From positions 868,001-932,000 of the forward strand of contig JAGTXZ010000018.1 in NCBI GenBank assembly GCA_018398575.1: a stretch of 64,000 nt of DNA. Reading direction: 5' to 3'. Source of the DNA: Ampelomyces quisqualis. Taxonomy: Eukaryota > Ascomycota > Dothideomycetes > Pleosporales > Phaeosphaeriaceae. Below, piece after piece: positions 23,700-37,600 of the stretch; within the stretch, counting starts at the first letter, position 1, and the number at the start of each line of letters is the position of its first letter. The position numbers were made by a program, and so were the translations under genes. The notes below the pieces were generated by a model, which saw only the letters and a program-made list of their open reading frames with translations, made no database searches and was not told the DNA's origin.

Positions 23700-26371
23700 T
23701 GCTATCTATTCTTGTTGTTGTAGATACCTTAAAGCTATTCTTACAACTTTGTACTTAGATCTGTTAAAGTTTAGGTTCTTTTTAATATGCACTCTAACAG
23801 CTCTTTAGCGCAATTCTGCTAACTATTCTAAATCTAAACAGCTATCCTTATTTGCCCTAGTAGCATTCTAGAGCTGTTTTAAGCACTAGCGCGCTACTAA
23901 TTCTTCTACTAGTTGTAGAATGTCCTGCCTATAGCTAGGAAGCGCCTAGTCTACAGTTTTGTTAGTAGATAGGCTCTAGTTAATAAGCTTTAGTTCTATT
24001 TTAGTGCGCTAATAGAACTTCTTCAACCTGTTACCTAGCGTGTAGCTTTAAAACAGTGCTCTATTAAGCTTCTTAAGGTTATACCAGCCCTTTTCTCTAA
24101 TCTTATGTATTCTAAATAGCCCTTGCTATTTTAGAAAAAACTTGCTAAGCACTAATTAGTTGTTATTGTAGTAGAAATCCCTTAGTAACACTAGGTTGCT
24201 AACCTTTAACTTATCTGTCCTTGTAACTCTGCTCTTATTAAAGTAGTTCTTATTGTTGTTTCTTAGTTAGACTATTCTAGCAATAGATTCTTACAACCTA
24301 ATATTTCTCTTTTTAAATTAACAAGCCCTTATAGCTAAGAGCAAAGTAGTATTAGTTACTTCTTTCTAAGGTAAGGTCTGCTAGGTTAGTATACACAATT
24401 TAATAGGCAGTACGTGCTTGCAACTATATATAAGAAAAGCTAGAGTCTTTCTAGTTGCGCGCTTAATACTAGTCTAATTAGCCTATAGAACTTAGTCTAA
24501 GTAGTTAATCTATATCCTGCTAAGCTTCTTTAAGGCATCTACTATTAGCGTGTGTTCTTATTTAATAAAGCCTTAACCCTGTAGATAATAGGCGCTAGCT
24601 ACTACTCTATAGATTCTAAATTGCTGTTGCAGGTTAATTAGTAGATGCTTGTTTTCAGGCCCTCTATTAACTAAAATTTTAAGTAGCAGGCCCTATTAGC
24701 AAAAGACTTTTTGTTCTAGAAACTTAATAATAGATACTAAATCTGCGTTTAATAGGGCTTTAGCTTTAACTTACTGCGTTGTAGTGTATTAAGCTACTAC
24801 AAGAAACTTCTTGCCTTTAGCTAAAGGTATATAGACTATATCTATTAATATCTAGCTAAAGGGCATTATTAGAAAGGTTGTTAGCTAGAGTTTCTCTTAA
24901 ACTATTGTTAAGGCGTGTACCTAACACTCTAGGCATAACTTAACGTAGGACTTAACATTCTTATATTATTCTTCCTAATAATAACGCGCCTATACTTTAC
25001 GCTATGTGCCTTCTTTTCTTTAGTGTCTTAATTTATTGTGTATAGCTTTAATAATAGCTAAGCGTTTGTTAGGCTTGTCTATAACTTAACGCAGTAGGCG
25101 CTTTCTAGTTAGTATTAAGAAAAGGTGCCTCTCTCTTACTGTTAATTTAAGTGCTCTCTTTATAAACTTTTTTATTTTAGCTCTTAAAAGACTATTAGGC
25201 TGTTGGCAGAATAGAATCTATTAAGCCTAGGCCTAAGATTTCTTACTGTAGGCTTTATCTAATAGTTAGTCTTTAAAGCTAAGATTAGCTTTACAGCTAC
25301 TATAACGTAGGTTAGCTGCGCGCAGGTGTAGGGCAATAGCAAGCTATACTAAATTTAACTAAGCGTTAATAAAGTTCTTAATATCTTTCTCTAGCTTATT
25401 AGGTAGCTCTTACTCTAGTTTCTTAGGTCTTCTTAAAAGGGCGTTAGCTACTACGTTTCTCTTGCCTTTAATATAGACTATGTTAAATTCTTACATGTTA
25501 AGGAGTACTAGCTACTGCGTAATAAAAGCTTTTAGCAAATTAGTTGCACTTTGCTAAAGCTATACAACTAGCGTCTTTGCGTCTGTTTTAACAATAAACT
25601 CTACTTTATACAAATAGGTCTCAAACTTCTTTAGTGCTAGGAGCAAGGCTTTGCATTTATATTTTCCTAAGTTTTAATTTTGTTTAGACTTAGACTAAAC
25701 TCTACTTTTATACTAGATAGGGTGCTAATAACTCTTTAGATCTAGCTGTATAAGAACTGCGCCCTAACCCTTTTAACTACTATTAACAGATATAACAATT
25801 AGGAGTAATAGCTTGTTATAAGAAATAGAGACAAGCGCTAGCGTAGAATATAATGCGCGCTTTAATTTATCTATTGCGCTCTACTATTCTAAGAACTACT
25901 TAAAGGGCGCATTTTTGCGCAGTAGGCAGAATAGTAGTTCTAAAATAATACTAAAATGCTTAATCTACACTCTGTAATACACGCATATGCTAATAAACAT
26001 TTAAACGTTTTTCTAATCTCTATAAAGTAGCTAGGAGAAGATCTTTTTAATTTTCTTATAATTAGGATAGTAGCTAGCAGCGTTAACCTAATAACCTACT
26101 ATAACTATAGACGCGTAATAAAAGTCTAATTTATAGCCTAATATTATAGCTTCTGCTTGCTTAATATCTGCTAATACAGCGTCTATATTGCAGAGGTGTT
26201 CTGCAACGTATTTTCTAATACCTAGTTTAATCTTTCTTCTATTATAGTAGGACTTTAGTCCTTTAATACAAACGTTATCTAGGTAAGGCCTATAGTGTTC
26301 TAGAATGTAATCTTAGTATATCTTAGTTATAACACGTACAAATTTAGCAACTAAATTTATTGTACTTATAG
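23700..26371 (-). pseudogene. 3' half of pol of element EG (RT end, RNase H, integrase)
   Basis: Minus-strand remnant. At about 26,270-26,290 it reads PYLDNVCIKG, the (Y/F)xDD-IKG box of a distinct fungal gypsy lineage with the second Asp changed to Asn. It continues with the post-RT segment, RNase H (FIVKTDAKTLV near 25,590), the LLRRPKKLE linker, an integrase zinc region (about 24,930-25,030) and a post-integrase segment resembling WQGLFRI (about 24,100). Stops are frequent. Confidence 0.7.
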
Positions 26372-26552
26372 TGTAGTAGAGCGTTATTTACCTCTAAGGC
26401 CTATTGGATTTAATGTAGAATTAAATATATTATTATTAGGTATACGTATAGGTTGTTGTCTTCTAATAGCCCTTTAGCTATTATATCTTGTCTATGCTCT
26501 TAGCTATGCCCTAAGCGTTCTTTAGACTTACTTTTTATGTTACCTTACTATA
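26372..26552 (-). repeat. LTR 2 (left LTR of element F)
   Basis: 181 bp starting TGTAGTAGAG and ending TTACTATA, a RIP-type variant of TTACTACA. It is followed by the same internal sequence that follows LTR 1. Confidence 0.85.
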
Positions 26553-27779
26553 TCTCTCCCCTAATCTATAGAAAGAGGCCTCTTCTCTTTTATACTAAAC
26601 GCAAAACTAAAATACTTAAACAAAAGGACTAACTCCTAAGAAAAAACAACTCTAAGCTTTTTGTAATGCTAAAGTAGTAACTAACAGGCCTTTAGTAAAG
26701 GAGAAGTGCCTATTTACAATCTCTCCTGTATCTTTACGTTACTATCTAACTCTCTTACCTAAGCGCCAAAGCTCTATTAGCCTATATTATCCCAACTTTA
26801 CCTAGTATTATAGCAGCGTTACTTAGGTAGACTTGCGTTGCAACTGTAAACGCTTTAGACTGCTTCTATTACAACAAGTCTTACGTTAGCTAACTTTACC
26901 TTACTTTTCTACTCTACTCTCTTTTAGCTACTCTACTTATTATTTAATCTCCTATTGCTCTTATTACTAGCTGCCTACTCTACGCCTCTCTCTTTCTTAA
27001 CCTGCCTAGCACGCAACTTTACTGCTACTATACTGCAATTAGCTACTTAACTTCTCTACCTTGCTAACAGGCGTTCTAACTAGCTCTAGCTTAGTTTGCA
27101 TTGTTTGCTTGCTACTCTCTTACCTTACTACCTCTATTTGCTTTTAAAGTAACTTATTTGTACGCAGCTACACTACTTTGCTCTAGCTTACGCTCTACTC
27201 TCTTACCTACTTAGCTACCTCTTCTTGTAATTTAGCGCATTCTTACTTTAGAGCTCTAAGTTTCTAGCTTAGCTATTGCTAATAGTTGCTTAGTTAACGC
27301 TTTGCATTTAGTTAATTAGAATTTTCCTAATACACGCGCTTAACACTGCCTTAGCTTTTTAGTTGCACCTTGCTTTTATCTTTAAGCTATAATAAAGAAC
27401 AAGCTTATTCTTAGGCCTAATAGAGATACTTGCTTTCTAGTTTACAGGTACTTAGTTAACTGTTCTAGCTATAGTAATATAATTAACTAGAGTAAGTGCC
27501 AGTTTATTAATAAGTTAAGCTAAACGCGTACTAATATTTGCGCTAGTTAAATTAAACAAAGATAGAAAGCTAAGCTGCCTTCTTATTGCTAAGCTCTAGT
27601 TAGTCTTTGTTACTCTTAAGTCTACAGGGAAAACGTTTAGGCCTTATCTACTACTACTTACTGTTAGCTCTTATTTAAGAGCTAAGTAGGCAAGCTTAGT
27701 TGTTAAGACTAATAGGCCTCTGCATGTTAACAAGTTACTTTCTACTCTAGGCAATTACTTTAGCCTTAAGGATAACTCT

Positions 27780-28061
27780 TGTAAGAGGTTTATATAGCAG
27801 CAAAGTTATAAGATAATAATAGTAGTATAGGTAGAAGTAAGTTAATTCCTATTCTGCTACTTTAGTACAGAACTACTCTTTTATAGATATAACTAGACGC
27901 GTGTCTTTATAACTAGAATACACTAGGTCTATACTAGCGTAGCGCTGTTAAGACGCTAGGGCAGCTATACGCGTTCTACGTATAAGAACGCTAGAGTAGC
28001 GTTGTTGTAGCGTAGGCGCATTACTGCGCAACTAATAGCTCTACGCTATAGTATCTTTATA
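27780..28061 (-). repeat. Left LTR of copy A (3' LTR relative to pol)
   Basis: 282 bp, TGTAAGAGGT to TCTTTATA. It is closely similar to the right LTR but shows C-to-T style differences, for example the TATA end in place of TACA. Confidence 0.9.
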
Positions 28062-28235
28062 ATTATTCCCTTCTCTATAAAATTACTATTCTAGCAATTT
28101 GTATAATATTAGGTCTTATTAGCGCGTGCCTAACGTTGTTGTTATAAGAGCTGTTGTTATGCTAAAGCTAAAACTCTAAGTAAATCTAAGAGGTAGCTAG
28201 TAGCTATAGTAATAGCAGAATTATAGCAGAACTTT

Positions 28236-29399
28236 ATGTGCCTAATCCTTTCTACTTCTTTAGTAACAATTATATTACTATTACTACTATACTATCTCTT
28301 AGCTTTACGCTATTGCAACTCTATTGCCTCTACATTAATTACTATAAGCACTACGCCTATACTGCCTACTACTTTTACTATTTCTATAAGTAGTGTAACG
28401 CTAGCGTTACAACGTTGCTAACTTAGCGTTTAGGCTACGCCTATTGCTTGCTGCAGTAGCGTCCTTAATATTAAGCTAGCTAAGCTAGTTTACCTGCGTT
28501 ATGCTAAAGGTCTAAAGATTAATAGTATAGCGTGTAACTACGTTCTTAGCAGCCTGTAGTGTAATAGGTGCGCCTATAAGAAGAAGTCTTGCACTCTAGT
28601 ACTACTAAGTTTTATTAAAGGCTAGAATACTCTATACTAGCAGCAGCAGCGCTTTACTGCTAACAAGGCTAGAGTAGACCTAGATATTAACGCGTAGGAG
28701 ACAGCGTTACGCTAGTAGACTACCTTAGTAGAGCTTTTCCTTTATAAAGAGGTTAAGTTTAAGATTTGCTATTAGCCTAAGGGTAATAAGATCTAAATCC
28801 TATAAGTTAAGGCAACTAACTACCTTTTTACTACAGTAAAAAGTATTCTTAATCTCCTACAGGCCTAGGTAAGTTATTTTTCTCCTTTCTTATAGTTGCT
28901 GCGCTGTTATTCTAACGTTGTCTAGGCTAATCTACTACTACTTAGCAAGGCTAACGCGTAGTCTAATTCTAACCTTAATTTAGAAGGTGCTGCTAGTAAC
29001 TAGGGCTCTAATTCTAGGAAGCGCAAGGAGTAGGAGAAGAAGAGAAATAAAACTTCTCCTTCTTAGAGCTCTACCTCTACGCCTCCTTTCTCTAAAGAAA
29101 AGAGCAAGGCTAAGAGCAAGGCTAAGGCTAAGGCTAAGGCTAAGGCCTCTAGGAAACGCCTAGCTAAGTCCTAGCTATCTAGGCAGCCTCTTTTTAAGCG
29201 CCCTGCTACTAAGGGCAAGCTAAAGCGCTCTTAACGCGCTGCTACTACACTATTAACTTACAAGCTAGTAGGTAATCTAGGTAAAGCTACTATAGAAGAG
29301 CAGGAAAGTGTAGGGGAGGTTAAGAGGAAGGATAAGGAGAGTAGTAGAGACAAGTTTTTTATTCCTAACAACCTAGATAACAAGAACTTCTTAGAGTAA
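28236..29399 (+). pseudogene. Accessory opposite-strand frame of copy A
   Basis: About 388 codons on the strand opposite pol, starting at ATG 28,236 and ending at TAA 29,397-29,399, followed through in-frame TAG/TAA codons. A hydrophobic/Thr-Ser-rich N-terminus is followed by a cysteine cluster Cys-x8-Cys-x2-Cys-x6-Cys near codons 100-120 (28,533 onward), a helical middle, and a basic tail with tandem Lys-Ala repeats (about 29,100-29,150). The same frame occurs in copies B and C at the same place and strand. The Cys spacing suggests zinc binding, but no known family is matched from memory. Confidence 0.6.
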
Positions 29400-29528
29400 G
29401 CTAGCGTTTATGCCTAGTTGCGCTGCTTAGGCGCTAGCGTTGCGCTACTAAGGCGCCTAGTTTTTTCTTTTTTCTTTTTTCCTTTGTTTTTCCTTTTGTT
29501 TTTTCTGTATATTAATTTGTAATAATAA

Positions 29529-32500
29529 TTAATCTCCTCTCTAGTTATACTTCTCTGTAAGTAATTTGTCTATGTCTTTTTAATTAACCTACTTGTTATA
29601 TTCTAGTAGCTAGCCTTTCTATTTAACTAAGTAATTTACTAAACGTCTGTTATACTACTTTGCTAGGACAGCTTTAACCTTATAGCATTACCCTAGCTTA
29701 TTGCTGTTGTCTAGGTTAACAGGCCTAGGTAGGATTAATTCTTCTTCTTCTCTTAACATAAACAGCTAGAGCAAGGACGTATAGAATACAGGGTAGACCT
29801 TTATATATAATAAGAGTAAGATTCTAAAAGCTTATAAGCTAATTTGCTTATCTACTAGAAAGAGGCCTATCTAGCGCAGTAATAGCTTCTTGCTAGCGCT
29901 GCGCAGGCGTAGATACTTTGTTAATAAAAGAATCTTATCTCTTAGCTTAAACCTTTAAGGCCTAAGTTTCTTGTTATAGTATTGTTCTTAGTATTGTAAA
30001 CTTTTGTTCTAGTAATTAGCCAAAGCGTCCTAAGTTTACATAAGCTTTTACAACCTTTCTTTAATGCTAGAAACTTTAGTAGGCGCTGTTAGCTTGCAGT
30101 TAAGGCGCAGGTAGAACCTATAGTAGGCAAAGAATAGAAATACTCTTAATATAGCCTATCTAGCATTATTGTATACAAACTCTGCTAGTAATAAGAGGTA
30201 TACCTAATTATTAGGTTAATTGCCTATAAAAGCCCTTAAGTATTGCTTTAGTGTTTAATTTTAACGCTCTGTTTAGCTGTCTGTTTGTAGATAGAAGGTA
30301 GTACTAAGCTAGCGCTTTACCTTTGCTACAAAGCAGAAGTCTGCCTAGAACTAAGAAGTAAAGATACTCTCTTAATCTAATACAATACCTTTAGGCAAGC
30401 TAAAGAATTATATAATGTGTTCTAAGAATAGATCTACTAATTATAAAGCAGTAACTGTTTTTTGTGTAGAGATATACTTAGCTATTTTTATATACCTATT
30501 AACTATAACAAGTATTGCGTTGTACACAACGCTATAGCGCTTGGCAAGTAGTAGGCCTATAACAAAATCTATTGTAATTTCTTACTATAGTCTCTAAGGT
30601 TAGAGAAGCGCGTTTAATACGCTAGTAGGGCGCTACTTAAGTAACTTTGTGCCTTAGCACACTAAGCAAGAGTTAATGTACTCCTTAAGCTCTTTCTTAA
30701 GCCTAGGCTAATGGTAGTATTAGGCTATAAGCTTAAGCGTTTTAGCCTACCTAAAATAGCTAGCAAGTAGATTGTTATAATATAGCTTAAGGAGCTTAGC
30801 TCTAAGAGCTAGCTCTAGTAGAATATATAGTTAGTCCTTAAACTAAAGGCTACCTAAAGCGTTAAGCTTCTAGTGCCTTAGGCGTTTGCTAGCGCTTTAA
30901 CAGGTAGACGCTAGAGATTTAACGTCTCTGCGTGTTGCAACTGCTTCTAGGTTATTCTGTTATACTTGTACACAGATCTTAAAGAAGAACTTAAGAGGTT
31001 TCTTATAAGCTAACCTCTCTAAGGCTGCAGCTCTTGCTTATAACTGCGTAATCCTTTAGGCTATTACTAGTCTGCCCTTAGAAATCTCTTAATTAGAGCT
31101 GTAGCTTCTAGCTGTTGCCTTAACGCTGTGCGCTAGGCTTATAGAAACATCTTTATTAAGATATAGAGTGCCTACTTACTATTAAGCTATTGTCTAGCTT
31201 CCTACTAACGCTAGCTCCTTACTAGGTAGCTTAGCTTAGGTTTCTGCTAGCTGCAACTTCTTTTGCAGTGCTAGCAATATGTCTAATAGTTAAATATCTA
31301 GCGTATTGCTGTTGTCTATAGGTTGCCTTAAAGGCCTGTTTATAGGATTTGTCTTTCTAGACTAATACTTAATCTTAAAGTTATAAGTAGCTAGCTTTAT
31401 TACCTAGCTAGCCTGTCTTTTAGACAGAGTTAACGTGCCTATAAAGCTGCGTAGGTTGTTATAGTCTATCTATATTTCTAACTAAATTGCTAGCCTCTTA
31501 ACATAGTAACGCTAGTGCTACACTACTATAATAATAGCAAGAAGCTCTAGGTTATATATATAGTAGTTTCTTTCTGTAGGCAAGAGCTTTCTTAACTAGA
31601 AGGCTATAGGGTACTAGTTCCTATTTGCATAGAGTTAGAAGAAGATACTTACTACTTCCTAAATAGAGGTATTAGTTTCTAACTTAGATAGGAGTGTATA
31701 ATTATAGTGCTGTAGGATAGGCGCAGTTATAAACCTGTTGCATAGTTAGCGCTTTGCTTTCTCTACAGCGTTAGGCTAGTTAAAAGGACTAGACTTCTTC
31801 TCTTAAACTAATCCTTTTAGGAAATTAGTAATTAGGCTAACAATAATAGAAAAACTCTATATAAAGCGTTAATAGAAGTTTACAAAGCTTAGGAAGACTT
31901 AAACATCCTTAAAGGACGTTAGCGTAGGCTAATTAATAACTACGCGAACCTGTTCTAGATCTATTGTAACGCTGTTAAGGCGCATAATAAACCCTAGGAA
32001 CTTAACTTAGTTAGTAGCAAAGGTACACTTTTTTAAGTTAATAAAAAGACTGTATTCTCTTAGCTTGGCAAGTACTTTTCTTACCTGTTTCTAATAATTC
32101 TTCTTCTTTTAAGAAAAGATTAGAATATTGTTAAGATAGATAATGCAAAAGATATCTAAATACAGGGCTAAGGCTCTGTTAATATACCCCTAGAACGTAG
32201 CAGGCGCGTTGGTTAGCCTAAAGGGTATAACTATGTACTTAAAGTAGCTGTATTACGTATAAAACACTATCTTCTACTTATTACCTTGCTAGATCCTAAT
32301 CTAGTAATACGCGTTCTTAAGATTAAGCTTAGTAAACTTTACTAATCTACAGAGCTAATTAAGAGTTTCTTTAATTAAGGAAAGAGCTAGTCTATTCTTC
32401 TTGGTAACTTAATTAAGGCCTTAATAATCTACGCAAAGGCGTAGCGTTCTATCTTTTTTGAGCACAAATAGAATAGGTGCCTCTACAGAGCTTATACTTT

Positions 32501-34330
32501 CTTAGATCTAGCCTAGGCTTTACGCTATTACTAAGTAGTTGCGTAGTACACTTAGCTCCTTTAGTAAGAGGTTGTAGAGCAGCCTATATAGAGCTATAGT
32601 TCCTTTTTTTAACTTAATAGCGTAGTTGCCTCTATAGTGCTGCAGTAGCGCGTTAGCAGCGTTACTGTTTGTAACGTCTTTAAAATCCTTAAGTTTAATA
32701 GGCTACAATAGGCATTTAGTAGAGGAAGATTATAGACTGCCTACTAGAACTGCGTACACGCTTGGCTTGTTATAAAGAGATCTTGTAAAGGTTTTTGCGT
32801 CTTTAACTTTTATTGTATTAGTGTTAAGCTTGTAGCACTACTACTTTAACTTGTAGTTAATAACAACACGCCCCTCTTTTAGGCTTAGTAGACCTAAAAT
32901 AACAGGTTGTACCGCATTAGCAATCCTGTATAGGATAGTAGTAAAGGACTTAGTTACGCTCTAGTTGTCCTTTATTATTAGATAAGCTTAATAAGCGTAG
33001 AAGCTAGGCACAGTGCTTAAGTTAGGTAAGCAAATAGTTAGTAGCGCAGCGCTATTAATACAAGAAAGATCCTTAAGCAAGGTAACTCTTTTGTTAATAG
33101 TGCTAAGTTCTGCACTATAGTTAATTAGGATTTGTGTAGGCTGCGCAGCGCTATTGTTACGTAGCGTCTTAAGTACTTTAATACAATTCTCTTGTTATAG
33201 TAGGACTTAGGCTATTAAAAAGGAAAGCTTCTTTTAGGCCTACTTGTTTTTTGTTTGTATTGTGTTTAAACTAGTAACAGAAGAAGAGCTATTAAGCCTT
33301 AATCTACACTCTCTAGCCTAATAGCCTATCTTGCTGCAATAGTAGTAGGCGTTAGTTAGCTTTAGGCTTAGGTTTGCAGTACTAGTAACACAATATTATA
33401 GAGCTGTTGCGTCTAGTTTAGGCTGCAAAGTTTTTCCTATACTAGGCGTTCTATGTGTGCAACAGTATAGTAATAGTATACTACTACTACAGCGTAAGTT
33501 ATCTTTTAGCGTTACAGCGCGTTTAACAAGTTCTCTATAAGTAGTAGAAAACTTAGTATAGTTAGAGAGGGCTACTTTAATCTCTAGGTAGAGTTTGCTG
33601 TATAAGTGTATTACTAGGTATTTCTACTTGTAAAAGAGATTTACCTAATTTTTTAAAGTAGATAGATAGGCTGCGAATTTGTTTACTATTTAGCTGTTCT
33701 TTTAGAATGCCTTTTAATACTGTATAGTAACTTAAAGCTCTCTATTTATAGAGCTCTTAATCTAATTAAGTAGAAAAGATATTATGTTGCGCTACGCTAG
33801 CGTTTTGCTATTGTCTTTCTATTCTCTTTGTATCTATATCTATTAAAACGTAGTTTGTAGGTACTAGAGGGTAAAGGCAATCTTTTAGTCCTTAAGCTAG
33901 AAGGCTAAAAGATCTAATTAAAAGGTAATAGATAGCCTAGCCTTAAAGTTCTAATACTCTCTAATTCTCTTACCTTTAAAGACAGGGATTTTCTTAATCT
34001 TTGGCCTGCGCTCTAGTAGCACTAATAGGTTAAGTTAGAGGCGTTGCGCTAGTAGGGACGTGTTGCGTCTAACTAGAGAGGTTAGTAGATCTAGTTTATT
34101 TAGAGCGCCTAAGAGCTGTTTAGAAGAAGAGAAAGGCTGTTTACTTGCTAATAATTACTCCTATTAGCGTACTTCCTTTTTTAGAGTCTAAATCTTAGCT
34201 TACTTCTTAAGCTCTTGGCGCTAGCGCTTTAGCTGCGCTAAGCGTTTGCCTAGGCTAAGTATTAATTTCTTATTAGGGTGTTTTCCCTTAATAGGTTAGC
34301 TAGTAGGCTTAGGGGCAGATCTTAATCTAT
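29529..34330 (-). pseudogene. gag-pol remnant of copy A
   Basis: Stop at 29,529-29,531. In translation order: capsid-like gag (about 34,300-33,400), a CCHC knuckle at about 33,350-33,306 with first Cys and His reading as Tyr, reverse transcriptase with RLCVDYQGLN (about 32,450) and YLNN at 32,138-32,127 where YLDD is required, RNase H, integrase with an HHCC-type finger (about 30,710) and the core residues in TIDFV, IVLD and TERQN all preserved (about 30,590-30,250), then the chromodomain (about 29,690-29,530). Trp and Gln positions are repeatedly TAG. It is inactive by stops and by loss of both RT aspartates. Confidence 0.85.
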
Positions 34331-34382
34331 TGTTATTAGGTAACTAGGCCGCTATCCTTTTGCAAGGTAGAGGAATTAAAAC

Positions 34383-34664
34383 TGTAAGAGGTTTGTATAG
34401 CAGCAAAGTTACAAGATAACAATAGTAGTATAAGTAGAAGTAAGTTAATTCTTATTCTGCTACTTTAGTGTAGAACTGCCCTTTTGTAGATACAACTAGA
34501 CGCGTATTTTTACAACTAGAATATACTAGGTCTGCGCTAGCGTAGCACTATTAAGACGCTAGGGTAGCTGTGCGCGTTCTACGCGTAAGGACGCTAGAGT
34601 AGTGTTGTTGTAGCGCAGGCGCATTACTACGCAACTAACAGCTCTACGCTGTAGCATCTTTACA
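34383..34664 (-). repeat. Right LTR of copy A (5' LTR relative to pol)
   Basis: 282 bp from TGTAAGAGGT to TCTTTACA, retaining canonical TG and CA ends. Confidence 0.9.
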
Positions 34665-37600
34665 ACTCTAAAGCTAAGAAGTATAAGATCTATAACGCTT
34701 ATATTAAGAGCTTAATCCTAAGCTATATAAACTGCGCTATTAACATAGCTTCTATTAAAGATAAGTCTAAGCACTTATACAGTTACTGCACAAGAGCTAG
34801 TTAGACGTTTAAGTCTACTAGCTTGTGTATATAGTTTAGGTTCTAGAGCAAGCTACTAAACAATAGTACTTATAGTAACTACTTGTTTTTTTCTGCAAAA
34901 GAGTAGTATTTAATAAATTATGAGTAGCTAACGCCTTTTTAGTTATTCTTTTCTATTATTTTTCTAGGGTTATTTGCTAATTATTTATAGGCGCTCTAGT
35001 TATTCTGCGTAGCGTTAAAGGCACTAGAGCTGTTAAGCCCTTTTATATTACTCCTAGCCCTCTTATTCTTAACAACTTACCTTCTAAGAATTTGCGCAAT
35101 TATAGTTTGCTAACTCTAGTAAAGAAGCTTAGTAGCTTTAGGGCTCTAAGTAAGTCTAGTCTGCTAGATTTTATAAAGTTGTTAGCTAGGAAAGCTTGTT
35201 AAAGCCCAGACTTTAATGCTAGCAAGGTCTCTAAAAACTCTTCTAAAGCTAGCTATAACTTTAAGGGGCTCTTAGGCACTCTGTCTTCTAGTAAGCGTTG
35301 CATTTCTAGTCTATCTACAAAGAGCTGTAGAGTTAAGAAGTTACCTTGCAAGAAGGCTTAGTTAGATTCTAAGTTAGCTGTAGTTAATAAGAATGTTAAG
35401 AAAGATACTAATAATGCTATTACTAATAAGGCTTTAGCTTAGCTTAATATTAGTAGGCCTTTAACTAGTGCAAAGCGTAGCGTTAATAATACTAGCCTAA
35501 AAGCTAGCAATAGCAATCTATTAGTTAGAGATGTTAATATAGATGCTTTAAGTAATAGCTTAGGTAGTCTAAACAACTTCTCTAACAATTAAAGTTCTCT
35601 ATTATAGATCTTGTTTTTGTAGTAGCTTTTTGTAGAATTAACTCTCCTCTTTTAACGTATCTTTAGAGTTTATAGCTATACTAGAAGGCACTGCTTTCTT
35701 CTCTTCTACAAAAAAAAGAAGCCTTTTTTCTTTTCTAATTTTCTAATTAACTAACGCTCTGTTACTGCTGTTTATTGTTTTTCTCTTACATAACTAGCGC
35801 GTTATTAGGCGCGTTGTTTTAACTACACGTTACCTAAGCTTTTATTAAATCTTTTACTTTACCTTTACTTTTATACTCTTATACTTTCTTTTCTAAGTGT
35901 GTTAATTACCTTACTTAGTATAGACTTCTACGCTGCTGCTTAACATTACCTGCTTATTTGCTTTCTGCTGCGCCTAACGCTGCCTCTGCCTACTCCTTAA
36001 TCTTCCTATAGGCTATAGCCTAGTCCTAAGAGCAGTCTGTAGCACTCTTCTACTTCCTCTCTGTCTAGTAAGGCTGCTAAGGCTTTAGCTGTAGTGTATA
36101 GGCTGTTGCTTAAGCTGCTGTTGTTTAGAGAGCTGTCTGCTAAGCCTAAGGTTGCTAAGAGAATGTTACTAGCTCTCTAAACTCTTCTAATAACTCCTCT
36201 ACTACTCCTGCCTAACGCTGCTGCCCTAGCCACAATTAATAAGCTTCTTTAGCAGCTTAAATACGCGTTGCTCTAAAATCTATATCTACGCAGCTTTATT
36301 CTGCGTCTATTATACTTACCTATTACTATTACTTTAGAGTCTAGTAATAAGTTCTATAATGCGGCACAGTTAATCTCTAGAGATTTACCTAGTTTCTCTA
36401 ATAATAGCCTAGGCTTCCTTAACAGTAACCTAGGCTTCTCTAACAACAACTTAGGCTTTCCTAAGTTATCTATTAAAGTTCTAACAACTCTTTGCGCTTG
36501 CAGTAAGCTAGCTAAGGCTTAGAGCATAAGTAATAACAAGCTTTAAGCTTAGATAGCCTAGCATTGTATACTAACTCTAATAGCCTTTCTGCCTACCCCT
36601 TAGTCTGTTGCTTAGATATCTTCTACAAAACTAATCTTTTCTAGCTATTGTAGCAATAAGACTTTTAAGCTTTACGTCTATAAGAAGGTTACTTCCCCTT
36701 ATAACGCTATCTATAACTAGCATAAGCAGATTCTAAATATCTTGTTAGCTGTTTTAAACTAATTTATTTGTAGTTATAGTAATATTATCTAGCTAAATCA
36801 CAATTAAGGTTATTGCTTAGCTCTAGTATATGCTTTTTAAGGTTAAAACTAACAGAAGAAACCTTTTCCTACTGCTTGTTAACTGCGCTCTATCTTCTAA
36901 GCTTCTAGAAGAAGGCAGATATATGCTAGCTATTTAGTTTAACTTCTTTAATATAAAGACTAATAGAATCTTAGTTAAGGATTACTTTTACTTAGGTATA
37001 GGCTGCAACTTTCTTAAGAATAACCTAGCTACACTTATTCTATATTACAGTTAGTCTACCTGCACATATCTAGACCTAAGCTAGCATAACGTTTAGCCTT
37101 ACAGCTACTACGCAAAGAGTAATTACAAATACGCTTTTAGCAAGTGTTGTAGTGTTGTTTATAATAGTAAGCAGCTGCTCTATAGTACTTATACTAACTA
37201 CTTCTATAACATAAGCTTTTAGGCTTATTCTTACATAGGTAAGTCGCTAACTCTTGTTTAGAAATATTCTTCTCTAGAGATTTATTTAGAATTGCGCTAA
37301 CATTATAGTAACTTAGGTAATTTAAAGCAATCTGTTAATTAAAATAGCCTAAACGCTTGCAATATCCTGCTAACGCTGCCTATTCTTACTATATAGAGTG
37401 TTAGAGAATATACGTCTTACTCTTAGTTTTTTGTTTTAACCTGCTAAGCTACTGTAAGGTTTAATTAGAGTTTGTTTATTTAGGGTAGGCTGCTGCGCGA
37501 TATACCTAATAACAAGATTTATTATAGTAGAGAGTCTTGCGTAACTAAAGAGCTGCTAGAGCTCTCTAATAATAGCAACTCTAATTTTAATCCTAGTTAA

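Larger units (their letters stand above)
27780..34664 (-). mobile_element. Complete Ty3/gypsy chromovirus (copy A)
   Basis: 6,885 bp with 282-bp LTRs at both ends and a perfect 5-bp target duplication ACTCT (27,775-27,779 and 34,665-34,669). pol runs on the minus strand (gag near 34 kb to chromodomain at 29.5 kb); an accessory frame runs on the plus strand between the end of pol and the left LTR. It is inserted in the opposite-strand coding-like region of element F. It carries RIP-type stops throughout and is inactive. Confidence 0.9.
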
